Shown: positions 15,356-23,608, counted from the stretch's first letter. The stretch: DNA of 64,000 nt from Fen-1245 sp963835535 (GCA_963835535.1 CAWIFL010000009.1:186001-250000), one strand, 5' to 3'. Numbers and translations are program-made. The notes: a model not told the origin generated them from the letters alone.

Positions 15356-15497
15356 GGCGTGAGAGGTGAGACGAACAGGTGAGACGTGAGACGGAGAGAG
15401 GCGTGAGACGTGAGAAGGCGAGGGCGTGAGAGGTGGTCCGGGCCCTCTCACGCCTTTGCCCGCTCACTTCTCACCTGTCCCTCTCACGTCTCACCGT
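15356..15497. repeat. GTGAGACG-word inverted array
   Basis: The left half is tandem GTGAGAGG/GTGAGACG variants and the right half their complements (CTCTCACG, CTCACC). It fills the whole gap between two convergent genes, and its centre is the hairpin at 15423-15454. Confidence 0.85.
15423..15457. terminator. Probable bidirectional terminator hairpin
   Basis: GGCGTGAGAGG (15423-15433) pairs perfectly with 15444-15454 over a 10-nt loop and is followed by TTT; it lies between convergent stops. The short T run makes intrinsic termination on the + strand only moderately likely. Confidence 0.55.
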
Positions 15498-16346
15498 TCA
15501 CTCAGGTTCCCGTCCCCACGCCGGCACGAACATCGGCTCGCCCAGCCGGTCCTCCCCGAAGTGCGCGAGCAGCTGCTGCACCTCGTCCGACACCACGAAG
15601 TCCGCGAAGTCCCGGCCGCCCGCGACGTTCATCCGCGGATGCCCGGCCGGATTCAGCTCGATGACGTGGTAGATGTTGGCCAGGGCGCTCTCCGGCCCGC
15701 GCAGCGCGACCAGGTCGAGGTGCGCGCGCAGCGCGCCGAGCGTGGCGCGGTCGGTCAGGACGTAGGCCTTCCGCTCGTTGGCCACGAGCAGGGTGGCGGC
15801 CATCCCCTGGCCGGTCTCGATGTACGCCGCCCCGGCCGGCCGGACGCCGACCGTCGTCCAGAGCGCCAGCTCCCGCGCGTTGGTGCCGGACGAATCGCCC
15901 CGCGACACGAACGGCCGGCCCGAGGCCGCGATGCGCCGGAACGCCTCCTCCGCGTTCGGCGCCGCCCGCACCCGCGCCGGGTCGTCCGGTGGGCCCGCGA
16001 TGGTGAAGTAGTTCGACGCCACCACCCGCCGCCGCACCCCGTAGCCCGCGTCCATGAACGCGCGCTCGGCCGCCGGCGAGTGCACGAATACCACGTCGGC
16101 ATCGCCACGCCGTCCCATCGCCAGCGCCTGCCCGGAGCCGACCGCCACCACTTTCACGTGATAGCCGCCTTGCCGGTCGAACATCGGCACGATCGAGTCC
16201 AGGAGCCCCGTGTCGTAGAGGGAAGTGGTGGTCGCCAGGATCATGTCCCGGCTGCCGGACGGTGCCTGGCCGCGAAGACCGCCGCCACGAGGGGAGGCAA
16301 GCAGCCCCGCGGCGAGGCCCAGGCTCAGAACGACCGATTTGTTCAC
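15498..16346 (-). CDS. tupA: Tungstate-binding ABC-transporter periplasmic protein
   Basis: A 282-residue extracytoplasmic solute-binding protein that captures tungstate (or molybdate). The signal peptide region is MNKSVVLSLGLAAGLLAS. The mature start carries ATTTSLYDTGLLD, the oxyanion-binding signature of TupA, followed by KVVAVGSGQAL, VVFVHSPAAE and FVSRGDSSGTN, all conserved in TupA. No permease (tupB) or ATPase (tupC) lies beside it on either side, so the rest of the transporter must be elsewhere. It is divergent from an Rrf2 regulator, with 120 nt between starts. Specificity for W over Mo is family inference. Confidence 0.87.
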   Translation of the reverse strand: MNKSVVLSLGLAAGLLASPRGGGLRGQAPSGSRDMILATTTSLYDTGLLDSIVPMFDRQGGYHVKVVAVGSGQALAMGRRGDADVVFVHSPAAERAFMDAGYGVRRRVVASNYFTIAGPPDDPARVRAAPNAEEAFRRIAASGRPFVSRGDSSGTNARELALWTTVGVRPAGAAYIETGQGMAATLLVANERKAYVLTDRATLGALRAHLDLVALRGPESALANIYHVIELNPAGHPRMNVAGGRDFADFVVSDEVQQLLAHFGEDRLGEPMFVPAWGREPE

Positions 16347-16415
16347 GTTTCGCTATCTCCCTGTCCTGTCACATGATACAGAGTTTCATCCGTTTGAGTG
16401 CCCTCACCCTCCAAG

Positions 16416-16444
16416 TTGAGCCTTTGGCTTCCTTTTTGCATATT
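16416..16444 (+). promoter_or_regulatory. Candidate promoter for the Rrf2 gene
   Basis: TTGAGC (16416-16421), 17-nt spacer, CATATT (16439-16444), about 23 nt before the start codon. Both hexamers match consensus at 4 of 6 positions. Confidence 0.4.
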
Positions 16445-16466
16445 CCGACCTGCAAGGAGGCAATAT

Positions 16467-16922
16467 ATGCGCGTTACAACGTGGGCGGAGTATGGACTGC
16501 TTGTCAGCCTGCATCTGGCTCGTCGCGTAGGGCAGGGGCCGGTGGCGGCGCGGGAAATGGCCGAAAAGGAGAAGTTGCCGGCCGACTATGTCGAGCAGAT
16601 CCTGCTGCGCCTCAGGCGCGCCGGACTGGTCGAGTCCGTGCGCGGCGCGCGGGGTGGCTACCTCCTTTCCCGCCAGCCGTCGGAGCTGACGGTCAAGGAC
16701 GTCCTCGATGCCTCGGAGCATGGGACATTCGAGGTCAACTGCGAGTGTCATCGGGTGGACTCGGAGCGGTGCACGACCGACAACTCCTGCGCCATCCGTC
16801 CGGTGTGGCAGCTTCTCCAGCAGCGGATCGACGAGACCCTGGGCGCGATTCACCTCTCCGACCTTCTCCACGAAGAGTCGGACGTCCGGAATCTGATCGG
16901 GTTCGCAGCGGTCGGCGCGTAG
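16467..16922 (+). CDS. Rrf2-family transcriptional regulator
   Basis: A 151-residue winged-helix DNA-binding regulator. It opens MRVTTWAEYGLLVSLHLARR, with the Rrf2 recognition region YVEQILLRLRRAGLVESVRGARGGY. Cys92, Cys94, Cys102 and Cys108 form a cluster, more than the three Cys of IscR, so an Fe-S cluster or thiol-based sensor is plausible. ATG 16467 is chosen because AGGAGG lies 6 nt upstream; a longer in-frame start at 16398 would add a non-homologous segment. Next downstream is a MoeB/ThiF-rhodanese protein, suggesting control of sulfur or Fe-S metabolism. Divergent tupA could be a target; that is inference. Confidence 0.9.
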   Translation: MRVTTWAEYGLLVSLHLARRVGQGPVAAREMAEKEKLPADYVEQILLRLRRAGLVESVRGARGGYLLSRQPSELTVKDVLDASEHGTFEVNCECHRVDSERCTTDNSCAIRPVWQLLQQRIDETLGAIHLSDLLHEESDVRNLIGFAAVGA

Positions 16923-16970
16923 GCAGACACACGGTGGCGACCCGTTCTGGTCGTGTGGAATCCAGATAGA

Positions 16971-18149
16971 ATGCATCCCAATTCCCCTTCAAGCACGGCA
17001 CTCTCGGATCTCTCCGCGGAGGAACTGCAGCGCTACGCGCGGCACCTGATCCTCCCCGAAGTCGGTGTCGAAGGGCAGCGGAAGCTCAAGAACGCCCGCG
17101 TGCTGATCGTGGGAGTGGGCGGCCTGGGCTCGCCGGCCGCGCTGTACCTCGCCGCGGCGGGGATCGGCACGCTGGGATTGGTGGACTTCGACATCGTGGA
17201 GTCCTCCAATCTGCAGCGGCAGGTGTTGCACGCGACCTCCGCGGTCGGAAAGCCGAAGCTCGCGTCGGCGGCCGTGCGGATCGGCGATGTGAATCCGCAC
17301 GTGGCGCTGGTCCATCACGAGGTCCATCTCACCAGTCAGAACGCGCTCGAGATCCTCTCCGGATACGATGTGATCCTGGACGGGAGCGACAATTTTCCCA
17401 CCCGCTATCTCGTCAACGACGCGTGCGCGCTGCTGGGGAAGCCCGACGTCTACGGGAGCATCTTCCGGTTCGACGGGCAGGCGTCGGTGTTCTGGGCGGC
17501 GCGGGGGCCGTGCTACCGCTGCCTCTACCGGGAGCCGCCACCGCCCGAGCTGGTGCCGTCCTGCGCTGAGGGCGGCGTGCTCGGCGTGCTGCCGGGGATC
17601 GTAGGCTCCATCCAGGCGCTCGAGGCGATCAAGCTGGTCCTGGGCGAAGGCGACTCGCTGGTGGGCCGCCTGCTGCTGTTCGACGCGTTGCGGCTCAAGT
17701 TCCGGGAGATGGCGTTGGAAAAGGATCCGGACTGCCCGCTGTGCGGAGCGCACCCGAGCATTCGCGGGCTCATCGACTACGAGGCGTTCTGCGGTGTGGG
17801 GCCGGCGGCCGCACGTTCCGCGGCCGAGCAGGCGCTGGAAGTGCGTCCCAAGGCGCTGCGCGCGGAGATGGTCGCAGGGAGGAAGATCCAGCTGGTGGAC
17901 GTGCGCGAGCCGTTCGAGTGGGAGATCTGCCGCATCGCAGGGAGCGTGCTGATTCCGCTGGGCGAGCTGCCGGCGCGCCTCGCCGAGCTGCAAGGCGACG
18001 CACCGGTCGTGGCCGTCTGTCACACGGGGCGGCGCTCGCTCGATGCCGCGCGTTTCCTCAGGAGCCGTGGGTTCGCCGATGCGCGCAGCCTGAACGGCGG
18101 CGTGGCGCTGTGGGCGGAGGAAGTGGATCCTGAAATGCCCAGGTACTAG
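16971..18149 (+). CDS. MoeB/ThiF adenylyltransferase with rhodanese domain
   Basis: Activates the C-terminal Gly of a ubiquitin-like sulfur carrier (MoaD, ThiS or CysO type) by adenylation and then supplies sulfur. 392 residues from ATG 16971 (an in-frame GTG at 16953 would add six residues). The ThiF domain has RYARHLILPEVG, VLIVGVGGLGSPAALYLAAAG and DGSDNFPTRYLVND; zinc Cys pairs are in CYRCLY and CPLCG. The C-terminal rhodanese domain (about 290-392) has the active-site loop VCHTGRRS. This two-domain layout is common for MOCS3-like proteins. Which carrier it serves is not visible in the window. Confidence 0.9.
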   Translation: MHPNSPSSTALSDLSAEELQRYARHLILPEVGVEGQRKLKNARVLIVGVGGLGSPAALYLAAAGIGTLGLVDFDIVESSNLQRQVLHATSAVGKPKLASAAVRIGDVNPHVALVHHEVHLTSQNALEILSGYDVILDGSDNFPTRYLVNDACALLGKPDVYGSIFRFDGQASVFWAARGPCYRCLYREPPPPELVPSCAEGGVLGVLPGIVGSIQALEAIKLVLGEGDSLVGRLLLFDALRLKFREMALEKDPDCPLCGAHPSIRGLIDYEAFCGVGPAAARSAAEQALEVRPKALRAEMVAGRKIQLVDVREPFEWEICRIAGSVLIPLGELPARLAELQGDAPVVAVCHTGRRSLDAARFLRSRGFADARSLNGGVALWAEEVDPEMPRY

Positions 18150-18154
18150 TTCCA

Positions 18155-18283
18155 AGACGGCAAGTTGTCGGTGGTTGCCAGTTGCCAGTGGCAAGGGCCC
18201 AGGCCAGTCGCCAGTACTTGCGACTGGTCTGATCTCCGTTCGCTTGTAGCTGGTAACCACTTCCCGCTGGAGACTTGCCGTCT
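18155..18283. repeat. AGACGGCAAGTTG palindromic element, copy 2
   Basis: AGACGGCAAGT (18155-18165) is the exact complement of 18273-18283. The interior shares ACTGGTCTG and CTGGTAACCACT with copy 1, in the same order. It fills the gap between the moeB-like gene and tRNA-Leu. Confidence 0.82.
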
Positions 18284-18299
18284 GGCAACTTGGAGAGAG

Positions 18300-18383
18300 T
18301 GCCGAAGGAGGGACTCGAACCCTCACGGGCTTGCGCCCACGGCGCCCTGAACGCCGCGCGTCTACCAGTTCCACCACTTCGGC
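18300..18383 (-). tRNA. tRNA-Leu (anticodon CAG)
   Basis: On the minus strand the RNA begins GCCGAAGTGG and ends CTTCGGC plus discriminator A; the 7-bp acceptor stem is perfect. The anticodon stem CGGCG/CGCCG closes the loop TTCAGGG, anticodon CAG. There is a long variable arm (GTGGGCGCAAGCCC region), as in class-II tRNAs, and a T loop GGTTCGAGTCC. CCA is not encoded. A good promoter lies just upstream at 18393-18421. Leu identity is supported by the D-arm AACTGGTAGACGCG shared with bacterial tRNA-Leu. Confidence 0.95.
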
Positions 18384-18392
18384 AGGCGGGGC

Positions 18393-18421
18393 AAGATAGA
18401 CCCGCCCCGGGACCCCGTCAA
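18393..18421 (-). promoter_or_regulatory. Promoter of tRNA-Leu
   Basis: On the minus strand TTGACG (18416-18421), 17-nt spacer, TATCTT (18393-18398), ending 10 nt from the tRNA 5' end. It is back to back with the smpB promoter. Confidence 0.6.
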
Positions 18422-18429
18422 CCCGCAGC

Positions 18430-18458
18430 TTGACCCCTCGGAACCCTAGTTCTATCTT
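18430..18458 (+). promoter_or_regulatory. Candidate smpB promoter
   Basis: TTGACC (18430-18435), 17-nt spacer, TATCTT (18453-18458), about 50 nt before the smpB ATG. It has the same -10 hexamer and spacing as the divergent tRNA promoter 8 nt away. Confidence 0.55.
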
Positions 18459-18508
18459 GGGGTTACGACGCTCGTGACGCCCTTCCACAGACCGGTCCTT
18501 CGGCCAGG

Positions 18509-18973
18509 ATGCACGCCTCGCCCCGATCGCAGCGGGTCATCGCGCGGAACCCCCGCGCCCGGCACGACTACCACATCCTCGAGACGTGGGAGGCGGGGCT
18601 CGTGCTCACGGGGACGGAGGTCAAATCGCTGCGCGCGGGCCGGGCGAGCCTGATCGGCGCGTTCGCGCGGGTGAAGAACGGTGAGGTCTGGCTGGAGGCG
18701 CTCCACATCCCGCCGTACGATCAGGGCAACGTCCACAACCACGATACGCTGCGCACGCGGAAGCTGCTGCTGCACGGCCGCGAGATCCGCCGCCTGATCG
18801 GGTCGGTGGAGCAGAAGGGGCTCACGCTGGTGCCGCTGGATCTCTACTTCAAGAACAACCACGCGAAAGTGACGATCGCGCTGGCCCGCGGGAAGCAGGA
18901 GCACGACCGGCGCGACGACATCCGGAAGCGGGAAGCGGAGCGCGAGATGGCGCGCGCGGTGCGCCGCCGGTGA
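18509..18973 (+). CDS. smpB: SsrA-binding protein SmpB
   Basis: Binds tmRNA and delivers it to stalled ribosomes in trans-translation. 154 residues with the family core: RNPRARHDYHILETWEAGL, LTGTEVKSLRAGRASLIGAF, LHIPPYDQGNVHNHD and the basic C-terminal tail (KQEHDRRDDIRKREAEREM) that inserts into the mRNA channel. ATG 18509 gives the conserved N-terminus; no strong Shine-Dalgarno is seen. Its stop overlaps the amidase start as GTGA. A candidate promoter lies at 18430-18458. Confidence 0.96.
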   Translation: MHASPRSQRVIARNPRARHDYHILETWEAGLVLTGTEVKSLRAGRASLIGAFARVKNGEVWLEALHIPPYDQGNVHNHDTLRTRKLLLHGREIRRLIGSVEQKGLTLVPLDLYFKNNHAKVTIALARGKQEHDRRDDIRKREAEREMARAVRRR

Positions 18974-20142
18974 GCGTCGCCCTGCTGCTCGCGCTCGCCG
19001 CGTGGACGGCGGCGGCGCCCGACTCGCTGGTCGTGGCGTCGAGCCGCGGCGAGCGCCAGGTCGCGGTGCGCACCGAGCGCGGCTTCCCGGCGGTCGCCGC
19101 CGCGGAGCTGGGCGCCGTGCTCAGCATCGACTGGACGGCGCCGCGCGCCGGTGCGGTGACGCTGCGCGTCGCCGGAACCCGTTACGACTTCGTGCTCGAC
19201 GCGGCGTATTTCAGCACCGGCGGGCGGGTCTTCGGCCTCGCGGCGCCGGCGTACCTGGCGCGCGACTCGGTGTTCGTCCCGCTCCAGTTCCTCGTCGAGT
19301 ATCTGCCGCGGCTCGCCGCCGACCGGTTCCGCTACGACCCCGCGCGCTCGAGGCTGGAGGAGCTGCCGGCGGCGCCGCCGCCCGCGCGGCGGCGGCCGCT
19401 CCGGCACGTGGTCGCCCTCGATGCCGGCCACGGCGGTCCCGACGTCGGGATGCTCGGCCCGATCGGGCATCGCGGGTTCCTGCGCGAGAAGGACGTGACG
19501 CTGGCCGTCGCGCTGGACGTGGCCGAGGAGCTCCGGCGGCGCGGCGTCGAGGCGGTGCTGACCCGGACCAAGGACACGCTGATCGCCCTGGCCGACCGCG
19601 GCCGCATCGCCGCCGCGGACAGCGCCAGCCTGTTCGTCTCGATCCACGTGAACGCGGCGAATCCCCACTGGCGCAACGCGGCGGGGGCGCGGGGCTTCGA
19701 GACGTACTTCCTCGCCGAGGCCCGCACCGAGGATGCGCGCCGCGTGGCGCAGATGGAGAACGCATCGGTGCGCTTCGAGACGGACGCGCCGCGGGCGCCG
19801 AGCGGCGATCCGATGAGCTTCATCCTGAACGACCTGGCGCAGAACGAGCATCTGCGGGAGTCGAGCGAGCTGGCGCAGATCATGGAGGATTCGCTCAAGC
19901 GGGTGCATCCGGCCGAGGCCAAGGGGGTCAAGCAGGCGGGCTTCGCCGTCCTCGCCACGTCGTACATGCCCGCCGTCCTGGTGGAGATCGGGTACGGCAG
20001 CAACTACGAGGAGGCGAAGTTCCTCACCAGCCAGTCGGGGCAGCGGCTGCTGGCGCGGGGGATCGCGAACGCGATCGTCGGCTACATCGCGGAGTACGAC
20101 CGCCGCCTGGGGACCGGCGGGGGCGCTCGCGCGCGCCCGTGA
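18970..20142 (+). CDS. N-acetylmuramoyl-L-alanine amidase (Amidase_3)
   Basis: Periplasmic Zn amidase that cleaves the amide between MurNAc and the stem peptide. 390 residues from GTG 18970. The N-terminus SVALLLALAAWTAAAPDS is a short signal peptide. An intermediate domain (about 20-125) resembles the copper-amine-oxidase-N or AMIN type of wall-binding domain. The catalytic domain from about 138 has LDAGHGGPDVG, FLREKDVTLAVAL, SIHVNAA and, near the end, VEIGYGSN, together holding the zinc and catalytic residues. It is coupled to smpB upstream and to a TPR lipoprotein downstream (GTGA overlap). Confidence 0.92.
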   Translation: MSVALLLALAAWTAAAPDSLVVASSRGERQVAVRTERGFPAVAAAELGAVLSIDWTAPRAGAVTLRVAGTRYDFVLDAAYFSTGGRVFGLAAPAYLARDSVFVPLQFLVEYLPRLAADRFRYDPARSRLEELPAAPPPARRRPLRHVVALDAGHGGPDVGMLGPIGHRGFLREKDVTLAVALDVAEELRRRGVEAVLTRTKDTLIALADRGRIAAADSASLFVSIHVNAANPHWRNAAGARGFETYFLAEARTEDARRVAQMENASVRFETDAPRAPSGDPMSFILNDLAQNEHLRESSELAQIMEDSLKRVHPAEAKGVKQAGFAVLATSYMPAVLVEIGYGSNYEEAKFLTSQSGQRLLARGIANAIVGYIAEYDRRLGTGGGARARP

Positions 20143-21536
20143 GACGCGTCCTGCTGGCTCTCCTCGTGGCCGGCCTCGCGATCGGCGGCGCGGGATGCGC
20201 GTACTACAACGGGATGTACAACGCCAACAAGTTCGCGCGGCAGGCCGCGCAGTCGGAGCGCGCGGGCAGGATGGACGAGGCGCGGGACCGCTGGCGGAGC
20301 GCGGCGACGCACGCCGAGTCGCTCACCGTGCGCCACCCCGCGTCGCGCTGGGTGAGCGACGCGCTGCTGGTCGAGGGGCGCGCCTTCGTGCACCTGGGGA
20401 GCGACGCGGAAGCCGTGCCGGTGCTCGAAAAGGCGGTGCGGCGTGCGCGGAGCGGCGCGCAGCGGTCCGAGGCGCTGGTCCTCCTGGGCCGGGCGGACCT
20501 CGCGCTCGGCCGGTTCGCGGAGGCGCGGCAGGCGCTCGATACCGCGGTGGCGGACGGCGCGCGCGGGCCGGGTGGCGAGGCGCTGCTGCTCCGTGGGCGC
20601 GCGCTCGCCGGACTCGGCCTGAGCGACGCGGCGATCGCCGACTTCCGCGCCTCGAGCGATCCCCACGCGGCGGCCGACCTCGCCGCGGCGGAGGTCGCGG
20701 CGGGAGACACGGGGGCCGCGGGCGCGCTGTACGACTCCCTGTCGGAGCGTGAGCCGTACGTGGAGGCCGACTGGCGCGCGGCGCTGGGCCGTCTCGCCGC
20801 GGCGGGCTCGGAGGCGCACGCGGCCGCGCTGGTGGACGCGCTCGCCGCTCGGCGCGATCTCACGCCCGGAGAGCGCTCGCGCCTGCTGCTCGACGACGCC
20901 GCGCGCCGGCTCGCGGCGGGGGACACGGCGGGCGCATCGGACCGCCTCGGCGCGGTGACGGTCGTCGCGCCCGACAGCGTGGAGGCGGGAGCCGCCGGCG
21001 TGGGACTGGCCCAGATCGCCATCGCGGCGGCGCGCGCCGACTCGGATCTCGATGCAGCGCGCGACCGACTGCAGCGCCTGATCCTCGAGGGTGGAACGGC
21101 GGGGCAGGACGCGAGGGCCCTGCTGCGCATGCTCGCGCTGGTGGATACGCTTGGCGCGGCGCCGGCGGCTCCCGACGCGTACTGGTTCCTCCGCGCGGAG
21201 GTGCTGCGCGATTCACTGCGCGCGCCGCGCCTCGCCGCGGTGGACTTCGCCGACATGGCGCGGCGCTTCCCGGCCTCGCCGTGGACGCCCAAGGGCCTGG
21301 TCGCGGCGATCGCAACGGGGTACCCGCGCCCGGACTCATTGCGTGTCCTGCTCGATCGGCGCTATGCGTCCAGTCCGTACACGCTCGCGGCGGCCGGGGT
21401 CGGCGCCGGCGCCGCAGCGTTCGCGGCGCTCGAAGACTCGCTCCGCCGGACGCTGGCGCGGCGCGGGCGGCGGGAGAGCGGCGACTCGACGCGCGCACGG
21501 CTCGGCCCCGACATCGGTCCCCCGAGCCCCGAGTGA
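20139..21536 (+). CDS. TPR-containing lipoprotein
   Basis: 465 residues from GTG 20139 (GTGA overlap with the amidase). Signal VRRVLLALLVAGLAIGGAG ends in a lipobox with Cys21, so it is lipid-anchored, probably to the outer membrane. The rest is almost entirely helix-turn-helix TPR-like repeats, rich in Ala and Asp (for example RMDEARDRWRSAATHAESL and LGRFAEARQALDTAVADGA). No catalytic motif. It may help amidase or outer-membrane assembly, since TPR lipoproteins often scaffold cell-envelope complexes; that is inference from fold and neighbour. Linked by GTGA overlap to pyrD. Confidence 0.82.
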   Translation: MRRVLLALLVAGLAIGGAGCAYYNGMYNANKFARQAAQSERAGRMDEARDRWRSAATHAESLTVRHPASRWVSDALLVEGRAFVHLGSDAEAVPVLEKAVRRARSGAQRSEALVLLGRADLALGRFAEARQALDTAVADGARGPGGEALLLRGRALAGLGLSDAAIADFRASSDPHAAADLAAAEVAAGDTGAAGALYDSLSEREPYVEADWRAALGRLAAAGSEAHAAALVDALAARRDLTPGERSRLLLDDAARRLAAGDTAGASDRLGAVTVVAPDSVEAGAAGVGLAQIAIAAARADSDLDAARDRLQRLILEGGTAGQDARALLRMLALVDTLGAAPAAPDAYWFLRAEVLRDSLRAPRLAAVDFADMARRFPASPWTPKGLVAAIATGYPRPDSLRVLLDRRYASSPYTLAAAGVGAGAAAFAALEDSLRRTLARRGRRESGDSTRARLGPDIGPPSPE

Positions 21537-22471
21537 CCGCTTCTGCGACGTCGGCGGCCGCGCGCGTGGCGCTCGACATCGAGTGCTTCGGTGTGCGGTT
21601 CCAGAACCCGATGCTGCTGGCGGCCGGCACGGCGGGATTCGGCCGCGAGGTCGCGCGGGTCATCGACGTCGAGGCGCTGGGCGGCGTCGTCACGAAGGCG
21701 GTCAGCGTCGAGCCGCGGCGCGGCAACCCGTCACCCCGCGTGGCCGAGATGCCGGGCGCGATGCTCAACTCGGTCGGGCTCGCGAACCCGGGGCTCGACG
21801 CCTTCCGGAGCGAGAAGCTGCCCTGGCTGCGGCGGCTCGTCCGCGCGCGCGTCCTCGTGAACGTCGTGGGCAACGCCGTCGCCGATTTCGCCACGGTGGT
21901 CGGCTCGCTCGCGGACGAGCCCTGCATCGCCGCCTTCGAGCTGAACGTGTCGTGCCCGAACGTGGAGCACGGCGGATCGGAGTTCGGCGCGGACGACGCC
22001 GTGCTCGCGCAGCTGGTCCGGCTGGCGCGGGCGGCGACCGCGAAGCCGCTGCTGGTCAAGCTCTCGCCGGTGCTGCCGGACCCGGCGCGGACCGCCCGCG
22101 CGGCGGCGGCGGCGGGGGCCGACGGTTTCACGGCGGTCAACACTCTGCCGGCCCAGGTGTATGATGCGCACGGCAAGTCGCGGCTCGGCGCGGGGAGCGG
22201 CGGCCTCAGCGGGCCCCCGCTGCTGCCGGTGGGCGTGAAGGTCGCACGCCTCGTCGCGCGCGGCACCGGCAAGCCGGTCATCGGCGTGGGCGGCATCCGG
22301 ACCGGCGCCGACGCGCTCCAGTATCTCGAGGCGGGCGCCAGCCTGGTGGCCGTGGGCACGGCGGCGCTGGCCGATCCGCGTGCGCCGGAGCGCATCGTGC
22401 GCGAGCTGGCGCAGCTCCTGGCGCGGCGCGGGGCGAGGGCGTTGCAGGACGTCATTGGAACGGGGACCTAG
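21533..22471 (+). CDS. pyrD: Dihydroorotate dehydrogenase, class 1
   Basis: Oxidises dihydroorotate to orotate in pyrimidine synthesis. 312 residues; FMN barrel with NPMLLAAGTAGFG, TKAVSVEPRRGNPSPR, MLNSVGLANPG and ELNVSCPNVEHGG. The catalytic base is Cys (NVSCPN), marking class 1 (soluble, NAD- or fumarate-linked) and not class 2, which uses Ser. A PyrK electron-transfer subunit is not adjacent, so 1A and 1B cannot be separated from context; motif similarity favours 1B. Start GTG 21533 overlaps the lipoprotein stop. pyrF follows directly, its ATG touching the pyrD TAG. Confidence 0.93.
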   Translation: MTASATSAAARVALDIECFGVRFQNPMLLAAGTAGFGREVARVIDVEALGGVVTKAVSVEPRRGNPSPRVAEMPGAMLNSVGLANPGLDAFRSEKLPWLRRLVRARVLVNVVGNAVADFATVVGSLADEPCIAAFELNVSCPNVEHGGSEFGADDAVLAQLVRLARAATAKPLLVKLSPVLPDPARTARAAAAAGADGFTAVNTLPAQVYDAHGKSRLGAGSGGLSGPPLLPVGVKVARLVARGTGKPVIGVGGIRTGADALQYLEAGASLVAVGTAALADPRAPERIVRELAQLLARRGARALQDVIGTGT

Positions 22472-23158
22472 ATGCCCGAGTTGGCCATAGCGCTCGATGC
22501 GGGGACGCTCGGACAGGCGCTCGCCCTGGTGGACGCCATCGGCGACGCGGCGCAGTGGTACAAGGTCGGTCCGGTGCTCTGCGTCGGCGAAGGCGCGGCG
22601 ATCATCCGGGCGCTGCGCACGCGCGGCAAGAAGGTCTTCCTCGACCTGAAATGGCACGACATCCCCAACACCGTCTCCCGCGCCGTCGCGGTGGCCGCCG
22701 AGCTCGGGGTCGCGCTGGCGACCGTGCATCTGGCGGGGGGGACGCGCATGCTGGAAGCGGCGGTGCGTGCGAAGGCGGGTGGTCTGGGGCTCGTGGGAGT
22801 GGGCGTGCTCACCTCCCTCGACGCGGAGCAGTTCGCGGAGGCCGTGGGCCGGCCGGTGAAGGACGTGGAGGAGGAGCAGCGCCGGTTGGTGCGCATCGGC
22901 GTGAACGTCGGGCTCGATGGCTACGTCTCGGCCGCCCGCGAAGCGCCGGCGGTGCGCGCGGTCGCCGGGGCGCGCTCGCTCATCGTCGTGCCGGGGATCC
23001 GGCGGGCGGCCGACGCCGTCGGTGACCAGTCGCGGACCGCCACGCCGCGCGAGGCGGCGCGGGCGGGGGCGGATCTGCTGGTGGTGGGGCGGCCCGTCAC
23101 GGCGGCCACGGATCCGCGGCGCGAGGCCGCGGCGATCGCGCAGGAGGCGCAGGCGTGA
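22472..23158 (+). CDS. pyrF: Orotidine-5'-phosphate decarboxylase
   Basis: Makes UMP from OMP, the last step of pyrimidine synthesis. 228 residues; catalytic motif FLDLKWHDIPNTVSRAV (Trp where Phe is usual), substrate-phosphate loops GARSLIVVPGIR and LLVVGRPVTAATDP. ATG immediately follows the pyrD stop with no gap. Its stop overlaps the GTG of the following small secreted gene. The pair pyrD-pyrF is a compact pyrimidine operon ahead of the ribosomal alpha operon. Confidence 0.95.
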   Translation: MPELAIALDAGTLGQALALVDAIGDAAQWYKVGPVLCVGEGAAIIRALRTRGKKVFLDLKWHDIPNTVSRAVAVAAELGVALATVHLAGGTRMLEAAVRAKAGGLGLVGVGVLTSLDAEQFAEAVGRPVKDVEEEQRRLVRIGVNVGLDGYVSAAREAPAVRAVAGARSLIVVPGIRRAADAVGDQSRTATPREAARAGADLLVVGRPVTAATDPRREAAAIAQEAQA

Positions 23159-23565
23159 ACTGGGTTCTGGTAGCCGCGCTCTGGCTCGCGAGCGCCCCGG
23201 TGCAGGGGACGGATTCGCTGCTCGTCGCCGCGCAGCGCGCGGCGGACCAGTGGCTGCGGCACGACTTCGGCGCGATGGTCGGCACCGGCGCGGCCGTGAT
23301 GGTGCATCTTCCGGGCGCCGAGCCGGCCTCGGCCCTCCGGCCCACCCAGGCGGCGGAGCTCCTGCGCGCCTTCGCCGACGGGACCCGCGAGCTCGAGGTC
23401 ACGGTACTGGTCGCCCGCAACGTGGACCCCGATCGCGCCTACGTCGAGGCCCAGCGCGTCTACCAGCCGCGCGACACCGACCTGCGCCGGACCCAGGCGC
23501 TCTATTTCGGCTTCCGGCGGACCCCGACCGGCTACCGTCTGGTCGAAATCCGGGCCCTCCCCTGA
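23155..23565 (+). CDS. Hypothetical secreted NTF2-like protein
   Basis: 136 residues from GTG 23155 (GTGA overlap with pyrF). The N-terminus VNWVLVAALWLASAPVQG resembles a short signal peptide. The remaining about 115 residues, with AAQRAADQWLRHDFGAMVG at the start and YFGFRRTPTGYRLVEIRAL at the end, suggest a single cone-shaped NTF2-like (DUF4783-type) domain; this is a weak resemblance, not a firm hit. No catalytic residues are evident. It ends inside a strong hairpin at 23554-23575, so transcription of the pyr operon probably stops here. Confidence 0.65.
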   Translation: MNWVLVAALWLASAPVQGTDSLLVAAQRAADQWLRHDFGAMVGTGAAVMVHLPGAEPASALRPTQAAELLRAFADGTRELEVTVLVARNVDPDRAYVEAQRVYQPRDTDLRRTQALYFGFRRTPTGYRLVEIRALP

Positions 23566-23575
23566 GGGGCAGGGC
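23554..23575 (+). terminator. Strong hairpin at end of pyr operon
   Basis: GCCCT/AGGGC and CCCC/GGGG stems with one bulged C and a TGA loop, spanning the stop codon of the small secreted gene. There is no T tract, so it may act with Rho or as a 3'-end stabiliser more than as a classical terminator. Confidence 0.5.
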
Positions 23576-23579
23576 TCCC

Positions 23580-23608
23580 TTGCATCCCGCCCGCACCGCG
23601 GCTACGTT
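23580..23608 (+). promoter_or_regulatory. Weak candidate promoter for the alpha operon
   Basis: TTGCAT (23580-23585), 17-nt spacer, TACGTT (23603-23608). Each hexamer matches consensus at only 3 of 6 positions, but placement after the hairpin and before rpmJ is suitable. Confidence 0.35.
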
